From: Firmicutes bacterium ASF500
GTDB lineage: Bacteria; Bacillota; Clostridia; Oscillospirales; Oscillospiraceae
Direction: 5' to 3'
Assembly: GCA_000492175.2 (NCBI GenBank)
Contig: CP097573.1
Span: 868,001 to 932,000, forward strand
DNA length: 64,000 nucleotides
This document shows positions 16,387-24,857 of this stretch, one piece after another (positions within the stretch are counted from its first letter, which is position 1; every line of letters starts with the position of its first letter). A program made the position numbers and the translations under genes. The notes beneath the pieces are model-generated. The model was not told the DNA's origin and made no database searches. It saw nothing but the letters and a program-made list of their open reading frames with translations.

Positions 16387-18252
16387 GTGAATGAAAGTGA
16401 ACGCAGGCAAGAAAACATCCAACAACAAAAGGACAAGATCCGCCGCCGGTATCAGGGAACCGTCTCAGAAAAAGTTCGCATCATTCCTGTGACAGTGGCG
16501 CAACCGGATTTCGATGATGACAGCACACCCAAGAGGGTGGCGGTTTATGTGCGCGTCTCCACGGGAGATCCCCGGCAGACCTCCTCCTATGAGTTACAAA
16601 AAAACTACTACGAAAGTCAGGTGCAGAAACATCCCAATTGGACACTTGTATCAATCTATGCGGATGAGGGGCTGAGTGGGACAAGCATACAGAAACGGAA
16701 AGAATTCAACCGAATGATTCAAGACTGCAAAGCAGGAAAAATTGATCTGATCCTAACAAAAAGCATCTCCCGCTTCGCCCGCAACTATGTGGACTGCGGA
16801 CAGATTGTACGAGAACTGATGGATTTGAACCCACCGGTAGGCGTACGCTTTGAAAGCGAAAATCTTTTTACATTGAATATGCAGGGCGAAATGCAGTTGA
16901 TGATGTTTTCCGGCATTGCTCAGGAGGAATCCCGGATCAAAAGCAACGCCATGAACGCCTCCATCGAAATGCGTTTCGGAAGCGGGATCTATCTTACGCC
17001 GCCTCTTCTTGGGTACGGCAGGGATGAAGAAGGAAACCTAGTCATCAACGAAGAAGAAGCCAAAATTGTCCGCCTCATTTTCTTCCTGTATCTCTATGGA
17101 TATACCTGTCAGCAGATCGCGGATACGCTTACACAATTAGGCTGCCGGACGAAAAAGGGGAATACGGTGTGGTCTGCGGGCAGCGTCCTCCAAGTCTTGC
17201 GAAATGAGCGTCATTGCGGAGCTGTCCAGGCGAGAAAAACTTTCACACCCAATTATCTGAATCATAAGTCCAGGAAGAATCGCGGAGATCGTCTCAGCTA
17301 TTTTGCGGAAGGCCATCACGAACCAATTATCACTCCAGAGGACTATTTTGCGGTGCAGAAGCTGCTCAGCAACGCAAAATATGGTGGCAGGGGCATTCTG
17401 CCAGAGCTCCACACGGTAGTAGATGGTCCTATGTGCGGGTTTGTCGCTGTAAATCCACATTGGGCCGGATTTGACGCCGCAGATTATCAGAAGGCCTCCC
17501 TGCGCGTCTGTGAATCCTCCGCTGACTTGAAAACAATCCGCGTCGAAGCACAGCCCGGCGAGTTTGATTTGAGGGGCTTTGAGGTCGTTCGATCCCCATT
17601 CTTTCATACTGCTGGCTCACCGCGCGTTACGCTTTCCAGGAAGGGAATCTACTTCAACCGTATATGTATCCAAAAACTTAGAGAGATCCCGTTTGTGGAA
17701 TTGCTTGTTCACTCCGCTAAAAAGATGCTGGCTGTCCGGCCTGCGGAAGGAAAGGGGCGGCACAGCCTGCGCTGGGCACGTTTGGCCAGAAACGGCGGAT
17801 GGATACCCAGAACGATTTGCGGTGCGGCCTTTATCCCCACACTATACCAGCTGTTCGGCTGGAACGCAGAGTATAAATACTGCATCAAAGGTATATGCCA
17901 CAACAATTGTGAGGAGTCTGTCCTCCTGTTCTATTGGGAGGACGCTGAAATATTGATTCCTGACAAGATATTTGAAGGCATCGATCATAGATTCTTTCGC
18001 AGCGCCGCACGTCGGGCTGTCGTCGCTTTCCCTCCACCGTTGGCGGATTCAACTGGAACCAACTGGTACGCGCATTGCCGACTACAGGATTTGGCTGTCA
18101 TGGACAGCGGTGGAGACTGGCGGCTTATGGCCCCTGCAAAACCGCCCGCTGGAGGCGGTGAGCGGAATTTTATGGAAGCCAGTGCGGTTGCGGATGATAT
18201 TCAGCGGCTTATTCCACAGATCCGGCGGGAGGATTCGACAGATGAGGAATGA
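16387..18252 (+). CDS. Large serine recombinase with extra C-terminal domain
   Basis: A 621-residue site-specific recombinase. The resolvase domain carries VAVYVRVSTG with catalytic Ser58, then KSISRFARNYVD. The recombinase domain includes GYGRDEEGNLVINEEEAKIV. The usual zinc-ribbon and coiled-coil end is replaced after about residue 360 by GFVAVNPHWAGFDAADYQKA and a domain starting near residue 397 (GFEVVRSPFF). That domain recurs as the whole of the next gene. GTG start with GGGGG upstream. It may mobilise part of element A or another lost element; the sigK recombinase is more likely the one at 36.4 kb. Confidence 0.85.
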   Translation: MNESERRQENIQQQKDKIRRRYQGTVSEKVRIIPVTVAQPDFDDDSTPKRVAVYVRVSTGDPRQTSSYELQKNYYESQVQKHPNWTLVSIYADEGLSGTSIQKRKEFNRMIQDCKAGKIDLILTKSISRFARNYVDCGQIVRELMDLNPPVGVRFESENLFTLNMQGEMQLMMFSGIAQEESRIKSNAMNASIEMRFGSGIYLTPPLLGYGRDEEGNLVINEEEAKIVRLIFFLYLYGYTCQQIADTLTQLGCRTKKGNTVWSAGSVLQVLRNERHCGAVQARKTFTPNYLNHKSRKNRGDRLSYFAEGHHEPIITPEDYFAVQKLLSNAKYGGRGILPELHTVVDGPMCGFVAVNPHWAGFDAADYQKASLRVCESSADLKTIRVEAQPGEFDLRGFEVVRSPFFHTAGSPRVTLSRKGIYFNRICIQKLREIPFVELLVHSAKKMLAVRPAEGKGRHSLRWARLARNGGWIPRTICGAAFIPTLYQLFGWNAEYKYCIKGICHNNCEESVLLFYWEDAEILIPDKIFEGIDHRFFRSAARRAVVAFPPPLADSTGTNWYAHCRLQDLAVMDSGGDWRLMAPAKPPAGGGERNFMEASAVADDIQRLIPQIRREDSTDEE

Positions 18253-18922
18253 GAGATACCTGCCTCCGGAGAAAGCTCCAAGCGGCGTTTTTTCCGATGA
18301 TGGTTTTGAGGTTATACGCAGTCAGTTTTTCTCTAGCAGTTCCGAGCCGGTTCTGTCCTTTGGACGACTGAAAATGTGGGTCAACAGTGTCTGTCTGAAG
18401 AAATTTCAGGAAACAGAGTATATACAGATTCTGGTGAACCGCAACACCAGGACGCTTACACTGCGTCCCAGTCGAGAGGATGCCAGGGATGCCCTCCCGT
18501 GGTGTTCTGCTGACAGCGAAAAACGAAAACCCCGTCAGTTGTCCTGTCCGATATTTTTTGCGAAGATCTATGCGCTTATGGAGTGGAATCTTGATTGCCG
18601 CTACCGTTTAACCGGAAAGTATTTACGTGAGAATGGAGAGCAATTGCTGGCATTTGACTTGCGATCCGCAGAGGCGTTTTATTATAGCGGGGATACGTCC
18701 CGGCGATATGCGCCGTACTTTCCCGCTGATTGGCGGGAGCGGTTTGGTATGCCCGCCGCAGAGCACCGCGTGGAACCGCTGATCCATGTTTTTCAGGAAT
18801 GTGTCATTTTTGAACTGGAAACGCCTATAGCCAAGCTGGACACTCCGGCGCCACAAGAGGCGAAAGGAGATGAGGGAATTTGTCAGACTCTGACATCAAC
18901 ATCAGAAAACTATACACCCTGA
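18242..18922 (+). CDS. Stand-alone homologue of the recombinase C-terminal domain
   Basis: A 226-residue protein overlapping the recombinase stop by 11 bases. Residues from about 17 on match the recombinase tail: GFEVIRSQFFSSS against GFEVVRSPFFHTA, QILVNRNTRTLTLRPS against ELLVHSAKKMLAVRPA, and MEWNLDCRYRLTGKYL against FGWNAEYKYCIKGICH. It has no catalytic serine domain. It probably partners the recombinase in DNA binding or directionality, but that is inference. An earlier start in the same frame at 17972 is rejected because it lies inside the recombinase. Confidence 0.7.
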   Translation: MRNERYLPPEKAPSGVFSDDGFEVIRSQFFSSSSEPVLSFGRLKMWVNSVCLKKFQETEYIQILVNRNTRTLTLRPSREDARDALPWCSADSEKRKPRQLSCPIFFAKIYALMEWNLDCRYRLTGKYLRENGEQLLAFDLRSAEAFYYSGDTSRRYAPYFPADWRERFGMPAAEHRVEPLIHVFQECVIFELETPIAKLDTPAPQEAKGDEGICQTLTSTSENYTP

Positions 18923-19845
18923 AAATTTGGGAGGACTACCGGCGGCTGGTACAGCCATCAGAAACAGACGGGTTGGCACGCATGGAAGAGCAGATCCGCC
19001 GCTTCGGCTGCGGAGAACCCGTATATGTCTGGAGCAGGCGTTTGCTAGTGGACTTTGAACGGTATGCGATCTTCCACCGCCTGGGAATTCCTTTCAGTAT
19101 CAAAAACTGCTCAGCCAGAAACGGTGAGGAGGTGATCGACTGGATCTGCCGCAATCAACTTCAGCGGGCAGATCTCTCCGATGCCATGAGACGCTATCTT
19201 ATCGGGCGGCAATATCTTTCTCTAAAGTTGCTTGGCGCCCACTACGCAGCCTCCGGGTCACACCACACAGGAAAGCGCCGAAATTCTTCCGCTGGCACAT
19301 CCAAGTACGAACCCGTACCGATCCGGATACGGGAGAGGCTTGGAACGCTGTACCATATCCGGCAGGAGACCGTAGAGCGCTACGCCACGTATGCAAAAGC
19401 AATTGATATTGTACGAACCGCTGTGCCGGAGCTGGCAGAAGGATTGCTGTTTGGCCGGTTATGGCTGACTGTTGACCGCATCATGGAATTGCCCTATAAA
19501 ACCCCGGAAGAGCTCCAAAAGCTGAAGGTGCTTCTGCACAGCGGAATCGAGTCGCCGGGAGGCAGTAGCTGCCTAGGTACGATATTTCCCGCAGAAATTC
19601 GGAAATCCGCGCTCTCTGATGTACCAAAAATTTCTGTCAAGGATATGCCCAGCTACGATCCGGATGCGGAGATTGCCAGTCTTACGCTGACAATTCCTGT
19701 CTGGGTCAGCTCCATACGGCGGGTAAACCAGTCCGTGAATTTCAGTACGATATCCTCCGGCGCAAAGCAGGCTGCGCGGAAAGAGCTTATTCTGCTGAAA
19801 CATGAGGTGGAAGCAGTTCTCCATACGATCAAGAAGGAAGGGTAA
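18880..19845 (+). CDS. ParB-like nuclease-domain protein
   Basis: A 321-residue protein with a TTG start (18880) and AAAGGAG upstream, overlapping the previous gene. Residues 45-110 (GEPVYVWSRRLLVDFERYAI, then EEVIDWICRNQLQRADLSDA) resemble the ParB N-terminal domain in which a protein-specific site is followed by an RxNLxxAxRRYLIG-type helix. The middle contains IRQETVERYATYAKAIDIV, a helix-turn-helix-like segment. It sits in a three-gene run after the recombinase. The role in the element is unknown. Confidence 0.65.
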   Translation: MSDSDINIRKLYTLKIWEDYRRLVQPSETDGLARMEEQIRRFGCGEPVYVWSRRLLVDFERYAIFHRLGIPFSIKNCSARNGEEVIDWICRNQLQRADLSDAMRRYLIGRQYLSLKLLGAHYAASGSHHTGKRRNSSAGTSKYEPVPIRIRERLGTLYHIRQETVERYATYAKAIDIVRTAVPELAEGLLFGRLWLTVDRIMELPYKTPEELQKLKVLLHSGIESPGGSSCLGTIFPAEIRKSALSDVPKISVKDMPSYDPDAEIASLTLTIPVWVSSIRRVNQSVNFSTISSGAKQAARKELILLKHEVEAVLHTIKKEG

Positions 19846-19847
19846 TC

Positions 19848-20729
19848 ATGACCGACTACAGTGCGTTTGTCCCTGATGTACATTTTGAGAAAATTCCAAT
19901 TAAAAATCTGGTTTCCAACCAGACATATCAGCGCAACCTGTCTATTGCCCATATCCAAAAGACCGCTGAACATTTTGACGTGCGCCAGATCAATCCGGTC
20001 AAGGTCAGCCGGCGGGATGGGGTCAACTATGTATTCAACGGACAGCACACTATTGAAATCGTGGCTGCCGTATCAGGCTCCCGGGACACGCCCGTCTGGT
20101 GTATGGTGTATGATGGGATGGATTATATGGAGGAGGCGGATACGTTTGCCAAGCAGCAGAAATTTGTAAAACCACTGATGCCGTACGAAATCTTTATGGC
20201 AAATATTGAGGCGGGTAATGACGATCAGATTTTGATCAAGAGCCTGGCTGAATCCTACCAGTTGAAGATTTCTTCTAGAAAAGGTCCGAATTGCGTGTGC
20301 GCAATTTCTGCCATAGAATCCATTTATCATCGGTATGGCCTCAACACGCTGGACCGTACGCTTCGCCTCTGTGTCGCTTCCTGGGAAGGAGAGCCAGGGT
20401 CACTAACAGCCAATATTATGAAAGGGGTCGCCCTGTTGGTTACCGCCTTTGGCGATAGTCTGCGGGATGATCTGTTCCAGGAAAAAGTCGGTAAATTTTC
20501 GTCGCGGGAAATTACTCGCAGCGCGCGGGAACGTAAAATGGGGTCTATGGGCTACGCGGAGGCTATGCTGTCTCTCTACAACAAAAAAACACGCTATCCT
20601 CTGCGGTGGACGCAGCTGCATGAACTGCAATCACAGCGTGCCAGCATTATAGAGGATACCGCAGTCGATGAAGCAGATGAATTGGAAAAAGGCACATCAT
20701 CTGCGCAGATAAAGTCCAATAATTCATGA
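19848..20729 (+). CDS. ParB-like / DUF6551-type protein
   Basis: A 293-residue protein starting 2 bases after the previous stop. The N-terminus (VHFEKIPIKNLVSNQTYQRN, then VKVSRRDGVNYVFNGQHTIE) is a ParB/Srx-like fold of the DUF6551 group, with the glycine-histidine (GQH) pocket. The rest is helical. No nuclease activity can be assigned. Together with the two genes before it, it forms a compact unit that probably travels with the recombinase. Confidence 0.65.
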   Translation: MTDYSAFVPDVHFEKIPIKNLVSNQTYQRNLSIAHIQKTAEHFDVRQINPVKVSRRDGVNYVFNGQHTIEIVAAVSGSRDTPVWCMVYDGMDYMEEADTFAKQQKFVKPLMPYEIFMANIEAGNDDQILIKSLAESYQLKISSRKGPNCVCAISAIESIYHRYGLNTLDRTLRLCVASWEGEPGSLTANIMKGVALLVTAFGDSLRDDLFQEKVGKFSSREITRSARERKMGSMGYAEAMLSLYNKKTRYPLRWTQLHELQSQRASIIEDTAVDEADELEKGTSSAQIKSNNS

Positions 20730-20966
20730 ATGATCCCACTTACCAGCTTTCATCGGTTAGAGACAGCAAAAGAGCGGGGCGTGAGACGCTGATTTCAAAC
20801 CCCTGTCAATGCGCTATGCCATGTTTACTGGAACACACACCGCCATAGAACCGCCGCCAATCAGGAAATAGGCCGTGCGGTTTTTGAAATGGAGGGGGAT
20901 GATAAACCGACGCATCATTTGTCCGCACTGGTCCAAATAGTATGTAGTAACTTTTGCGAAAAGAGC

Positions 20967-21133
20967 TTAGGCCCTGTTTAAAAAATGGCAAAACGCCATC
21001 TCGGGGCATCTTTTTCCGCCAGGACTGCGTTGATTTTCCTTGCCGGGCGTCAGCCCGCCTGCGAAAAATCGCCTTGCCTGGCAAAAAAATCTGCCCCAAT
21101 CAGGCATTCCGCCAATTTTCAAACAGGGCCTAA
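20967..21133. mobile_element. MITE, 167 bp
   Basis: Terminal inverted repeats TTAGGCCCTGTTT (20967-20979) and AAACAGGGCCTAA (21121-21133). The similarity of the arms extends inward, with gaps, for about 60 bases on each side. It encodes nothing. The outer TA could be a target duplication. It abuts the KilA-N fragment. The stretch 20730-20966 before it shows no gene I can support. Confidence 0.75.
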
Positions 21134-21135
21134 CT

Positions 21136-21318
21136 GCTAAAAAGTGGATCGAGACTACAAATGCCATTGGATTACAATCCAAAATGGGGAAAAACGGTGG
21201 GACCTATGCATATCCGGAAATTGCGTGCGCCTTTTGTGCATGGCTTTGCCCAGAGCTTCATTATTCGCTGGTTCAGTCATTTTTAACGGAGCATAGAAAT
21301 TGGAGACCTACAGAATGA
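21136..21318 (+). pseudogene. KilA-N domain fragment
   Basis: About 60 codons reading AKKWIETTNAIGLQSKMGK, GGTYAYPEIACAFCAWL and ELHYSLVQSFLTEH, the C-terminal half of a KilA-N domain found in phage antirepressors. The N-terminal half is missing and the MITE lies at the break. The stop overlaps the ATG of the recombinase fragment that follows (ATGA). Confidence 0.72.
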
Positions 21319-21514
21319 GTGTGGAAAGATAGATCATTGAAATTCCTGCGCGGGCTAACAGGGAAGACGAGAAGTTAGAAAAACTGAGGGTAGCGGCATA
21401 TTGCCGTGTTTCCACAAACCAAGAAGCGCAGCAGAATAGCTACCAAGCGCAGAAAGCATATTATCTTGAGATGATTGAGTCGCATCCTAATTGGGTTCTT
21501 GCTGATATTTTTGC
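21315..21514 (+). pseudogene. Serine recombinase, 5' fragment
   Basis: ATG AGT GTG GAA AGA, then a TAG stop at 21330-21332 where a Gln codon would be expected, then IIEIPARANREDEKLEKL, VAAYCRVSTNQEAQQNS and WVLADIFA. This is the catalytic N-terminus of a resolvase-type recombinase. The reading breaks at 21514 and resumes 3.3 kb later at about 24858 with FADEGASGTSVDRR. Confidence 0.8.
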
Positions 21515-21532
21515 AAATGGGCCTGTTAAAAT

Positions 21533-21582
21533 AGGACTAAATCAGAAACACCCCACAGCAAGGGGCGCGCTGGTTTAGTCCT
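21533..21582 (+). terminator. Hairpin upstream of parA
   Basis: AGGACTAAA (21533-21541) pairs with TTTAGTCCT (21574-21582), with an inner CCCC/GGGG pair. It is followed by GTTTTAA and lies 34 bases before the parA start. It could terminate incoming transcription or regulate the par operon. Confidence 0.5.
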
Positions 21583-21615
21583 GTTTTAATTCTATGAACA
21601 AAGAAGGAGGCTAAA

Positions 21616-22401
21616 ATGAGAAAAACGGCTAAAATAGCGGCAATCTGCAACCAAAAAGGGGGAGTTGGGAAAACGGTAACCACGGTCAATTTAGGCATTG
21701 GGCTGGCACGGGAAGGCAAGCGCGTCCTCCTGGTGGACGTGGACCCCCAAGGTTCTCTTACCACAAGCCTGGGTTATCAGCATCCGGACCAGATTGAGAT
21801 TACCCTTTCCGATGTGCTGGGATTCATCATCACGGACAAGCCTGTGATTCCCGGAACGGGCATCATCCATCAGGCGGAGGGGGTTGACCTGCTACCCGCC
21901 AATATTGAGTTGTCCGGCCTGGAGGTCACTCTGGTAAATACCATGAGCCGGGAAACGATTTTGCGGGACTATTTGAACAGTGTCCGGAAGCAGTATGATG
22001 TGATTCTTCTGGACTGTTGCCCTTCTCTGGGTATGCTGACCATCAACGCCCTAGCCGCAGCAGACGAAGTAATCATTCCTATGCAGGCGCACTACCTCTC
22101 CATCAAGGGATTGGAACAGCTCATCCGTACTATATCAAAGGTGAAGCTGAAAATCAACCCTCGTTTGGACATTGCGGGCATCTTGATTACCATGGCGGAT
22201 ATGAGGACCAACTACTCACGTGAGATTGTAGATTTGCTGAAAAACGCCTATGGCAGCGGTGTACGCATATTTGACAGCATCATCCCCCTATCCATCCGGG
22301 CGGCAGAAACTAGCGCGGAGGGCCGAAGCATTTACCTTCATGACCCTGCTGGTAAAGTCTCCGCAGCCTACGCCGCCTTGACACGGGAGGTTTTGGCATG
22401 A
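21616..22401 (+). CDS. parA: ParA-type partition ATPase
   Basis: A 261-residue deviant Walker A ATPase. It has IAAICNQKGGVGKTVTTVNL (Walker A), VLLVDVDPQGSLTTSLGY (A') and VILLDCCPSLGMLTINAL (B). It segregates DNA by forming dynamic gradients on the nucleoid with ParB bound to parS. AAGGAGG precedes the ATG. The stop overlaps the parB start by 4 bases. Confidence 0.93.
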   Translation: MRKTAKIAAICNQKGGVGKTVTTVNLGIGLAREGKRVLLVDVDPQGSLTTSLGYQHPDQIEITLSDVLGFIITDKPVIPGTGIIHQAEGVDLLPANIELSGLEVTLVNTMSRETILRDYLNSVRKQYDVILLDCCPSLGMLTINALAAADEVIIPMQAHYLSIKGLEQLIRTISKVKLKINPRLDIAGILITMADMRTNYSREIVDLLKNAYGSGVRIFDSIIPLSIRAAETSAEGRSIYLHDPAGKVSAAYAALTREVLA

Positions 22402-23294
22402 AAAGCAGTGCCGGGAAGATCGCGTTGACCGGCTTAAACGATCTGTTTCGGACAGGCGGCGAGACGGTACAGGAGGTTCCGCTGTCAGAATTGTTTCCCT
22501 TCAAGGATCATCCATTCCATGTGCGGGACGATGATGCGATGCGGAAAACGGTGGAGAGTATCGCACGGAGCGGCGTTCTGGCTCCCGGTATTGTCCGGCC
22601 CCGGCAAGAGGGCGGCTATGAGATCATAGCGGGCCACCGACGCAAACGAGGGAGTGAGCTGGCAGGCAGGGAGACCATGCCGGTACTTATTCGGGAGTTG
22701 GATGATGATGAAGCCACTATAATCATGGTGGACAGCAATCTCCAGCGTGAGAAGATTCTGCCCAGTGAGAAAGCCTTTGCCTATAAGATGAAATTGGAAG
22801 CCTTGAAACATCAAGGAAAACGGCATGATCTCACTTTAGCACTAGTGGTGCCAAAGTTACCTGCACGGGATAAAATCGCTCAGGACGCCGGGGAAAAGTC
22901 TGGTATGGCAATTACCCGTTATATAGCCTTGACAAAGCTGATTTCTCCCCTGCTGGTTTTAGTAGACGAGGAAAAGTTGTCGCTTACTTCTGCCGCCGAC
23001 TATATTTCCGACCTGACAGACCAGGAACAGAGAATCCTTGTCTCGGTGATGGACAAGCTGGGCGTAATTCCCACAAGAAGCCAGCTTGTAAAAATTAGAG
23101 AACAGCGCAAAACCGAAGTGCTGACCATCACCGCCATCGAAACTCTGTTGTCAACAGATCGTCCCTCCGCTGTGCAAGTGATTTTTAAGCAAGCGAGGCT
23201 ACATCAATATTTTCCGCAGTCCTACACCGCCCGACAGATGGAAGAAGTGATCGTATCCTTGTTAGAGGCATGGAGTGTGCAGCAAGGTGCATGA
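22398..23294 (+). CDS. parB: ParB-family partition protein
   Basis: A 298-residue ParB. The CTP-binding N-terminal domain has VPLSELFPFKDHPFHVRDDD, PGIVRPRQEGGYEIIAGHRR and the GHRR motif. DDDEATIIMVDSNLQREKIL is followed by a central helix-turn-helix region (GMAITRYIALTKLISPLL). It forms an operon with parA. Positions 23295-23424 after it hold no full gene. One frame reads HQRWLAHIQSVQQTLKEHL, perhaps the tail of a lost gene. Confidence 0.9.
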   Translation: MKSSAGKIALTGLNDLFRTGGETVQEVPLSELFPFKDHPFHVRDDDAMRKTVESIARSGVLAPGIVRPRQEGGYEIIAGHRRKRGSELAGRETMPVLIRELDDDEATIIMVDSNLQREKILPSEKAFAYKMKLEALKHQGKRHDLTLALVVPKLPARDKIAQDAGEKSGMAITRYIALTKLISPLLVLVDEEKLSLTSAADYISDLTDQEQRILVSVMDKLGVIPTRSQLVKIREQRKTEVLTITAIETLLSTDRPSAVQVIFKQARLHQYFPQSYTARQMEEVIVSLLEAWSVQQGA

Positions 23295-23424
23295 TATGAA
23301 TATTGGGCCCTCAACATTGGTGCCTGCAATGCTGGATCAATGATGATGCCCACCAACGGTGGCTGGCGCATATCCAATCCGTCCAGCAAACCTTAAAAGA
23401 ACATTTATAAGAAGGAGGGCCAAC

Positions 23425-23871
23425 ATGGCTGATTTACAAATGGCGCTTTCGGAGGCTGTCAAGCTGAACCGGGGTATTTCGCAGTTTCTCAAATTTTCTA
23501 CCTACACGGAGTACGATGATCTGAGCGGCCTCGACATTGATTTTGCCGATGGCGAACAGCTCCTTCTTTGGGAGGAACTGCGGCGCATCACGGACCAACT
23601 GGCGGATGTGCAGGAGTACATATCCTATCTGACCCGGCCTATCACGGAGGTCAGCCGTCTGCGGAAGGAGATCGCTGGGAAGTACTGGACGGCGAAGGGC
23701 CACTACTATGATTGTCGCAGCAACATTGAGGCCCTGGTGACGGACGAATACCACGATGTCCCCTACTGGACCCGGACTACCGTGGAACACAACGGAAAGG
23801 ACTACTACCTCGTTGGCTACAAGGGCCTCCCCATGGAGGGGCTGCGCGTCCGTGTGAGATCGGCAGCATAA
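23425..23871 (+). CDS. Small conserved protein of plasmid-like elements (DUF5348-like)
   Basis: A 148-residue protein with AAGGAGG before its ATG. Helical segments (LLLWEELRRITDQLADVQEY) come first, then a beta-rich tail including CRSNIEALVTDEYHDVPYWT and DYYLVGYKGLPMEGLRVRVR. The tail resembles the DUF5348 group that recurs beside par and rep genes of Firmicute conjugative elements. The function is unknown. Confidence 0.55.
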   Translation: MADLQMALSEAVKLNRGISQFLKFSTYTEYDDLSGLDIDFADGEQLLLWEELRRITDQLADVQEYISYLTRPITEVSRLRKEIAGKYWTAKGHYYDCRSNIEALVTDEYHDVPYWTRTTVEHNGKDYYLVGYKGLPMEGLRVRVRSAA

Positions 23872-23881
23872 TCCATCAGAC

Positions 23882-23929
23882 AAGCCCACCCGCAACTGAC
23901 TAACAATCAGCTACGGGTGGGCTTTTTTT
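23882..23929 (+). terminator. Intrinsic terminator
   Basis: AAGCCCACCCG (23882-23892) pairs with CGGGTGGGCTT (23914-23924), followed by TTTTT. It ends the par operon. Confidence 0.85.
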
Positions 23930-23961
23930 CGTTTACGAACAAAACAAGCGGCAGGAGCATG

Positions 23962-24001
23962 AGCGCCCCGGTGACTATTATGGTCGCCGGGGCGCTTTTT
24001 T
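23962..24001 (+). terminator. Second hairpin with T-run before repA
   Basis: AGCGCCCCGG (23962-23971) pairs with CCGGGGCGCT (23987-23996), followed by TTTTT. It lies 35 bases before the repA start and could act as an attenuator of repA. Confidence 0.75.
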
Positions 24002-24034
24002 GTTTCTCCGCACATTTCAAAGGAGGTAATCGCC

Positions 24035-24708
24035 ATGCCGTCAAACTTGAATCTGGACTATTACTACGGCACCGAAGCGGACCAGTACAGCTTTTACCGT
24101 ATCCCCAAGACCCTGCTGACAGACCCCCGGTATAAGAGCGTTTCCATTGAGGCCAAGGTCCTCTACGGCCTTCTGCTGGACCGGATGGGACTGTCCGTGA
24201 AAAACGGCTGGATGGACGGAGATAAGCGCGTCTACATCTACTTCACTCAGGAGGACGCTATGAACCTCATGAGCTGCGGCAAGGACAAGGCCACGAAATT
24301 GTTTCGGGAGCTGGATAAGGAGGGCATCGGCCTGATCGAGCGGAAGAAGCAGGGTCAGGGACGGCCCACCCGCATCTACGTCAAGAACTTCATTCTGCCC
24401 CCGGAACCGGGCCAACCCCAGCAGCCAGAAGAAGTACCGCCGCCCCATAACCCTCAGACTGCGGAAAATCAGCAGTCAAGACCGCTGGACAGTGCCGCAC
24501 TCTTGACTGCGGAAAAACCGCAGTCAAGAGTGCGGCACTGTCCAGCGGTCTTGACGGCGGCTTTTCCGCCCCTAATAAGACTGAAAAGAAAAATACTGAT
24601 CTGAACGATACTGACCCATCCATCTTTCCCCCGACCCCCACGTCTCCTGCCTCTCCCCCTGCCGGTCGGCCCAAGGGTCGGATGAGGATGACAACATCGG
24701 CGGTTTGA
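24035..24708 (+). pseudogene. repA: Replication initiator RepA, frameshifted and C-terminally truncated
   Basis: The N-terminal replication-initiator domain is intact: YYYGTEADQYSFYRIPKTLL, SIEAKVLYGLLLDRMGLS and IYFTQEDAMNLMSCGKDKAT (winged helix). The linker then runs through a 37-bp perfect inverted repeat and stops at 24604. The +1 frame carries the expected continuation (PNKTEKKNTDLNDTDPS and so on) to 24708, and the C-terminal domain seen in relatives is missing. The module therefore probably no longer replicates alone. AAAGGAGG precedes the ATG. Confidence 0.75.
24476..24554. repeat. Perfect 37-bp inverted repeat inside repA
   Basis: Arm 24476-24512 is the exact reverse complement of 24518-24554 with an AAAAA loop. 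It begins TCAAGACCGCTGGACAG and falls in the repA linker at the point where the frame is lost. Unit-like words (GACTGCGG, TCAAGA) recur, suggesting growth by repeat duplication and inversion. Confidence 0.9.
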
Positions 24709-24857
24709 CATAGAGAAGGAATAGAATCTGCCAAAGTAGAATAAATAAAAGTACCTATTTATACTTTCAAATGTGATTGCATTCCCTTTCTATAAACGGT
24801 GGTTGCGTTCGACAAGGTTCACAATTTGTTTACAATTTTCTATTAGTCCGTGCTTGA

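Noticed and set aside
24476..24554. CRISPR-like repeat
   Set aside because: It is one inverted repeat, not spaced direct repeats.
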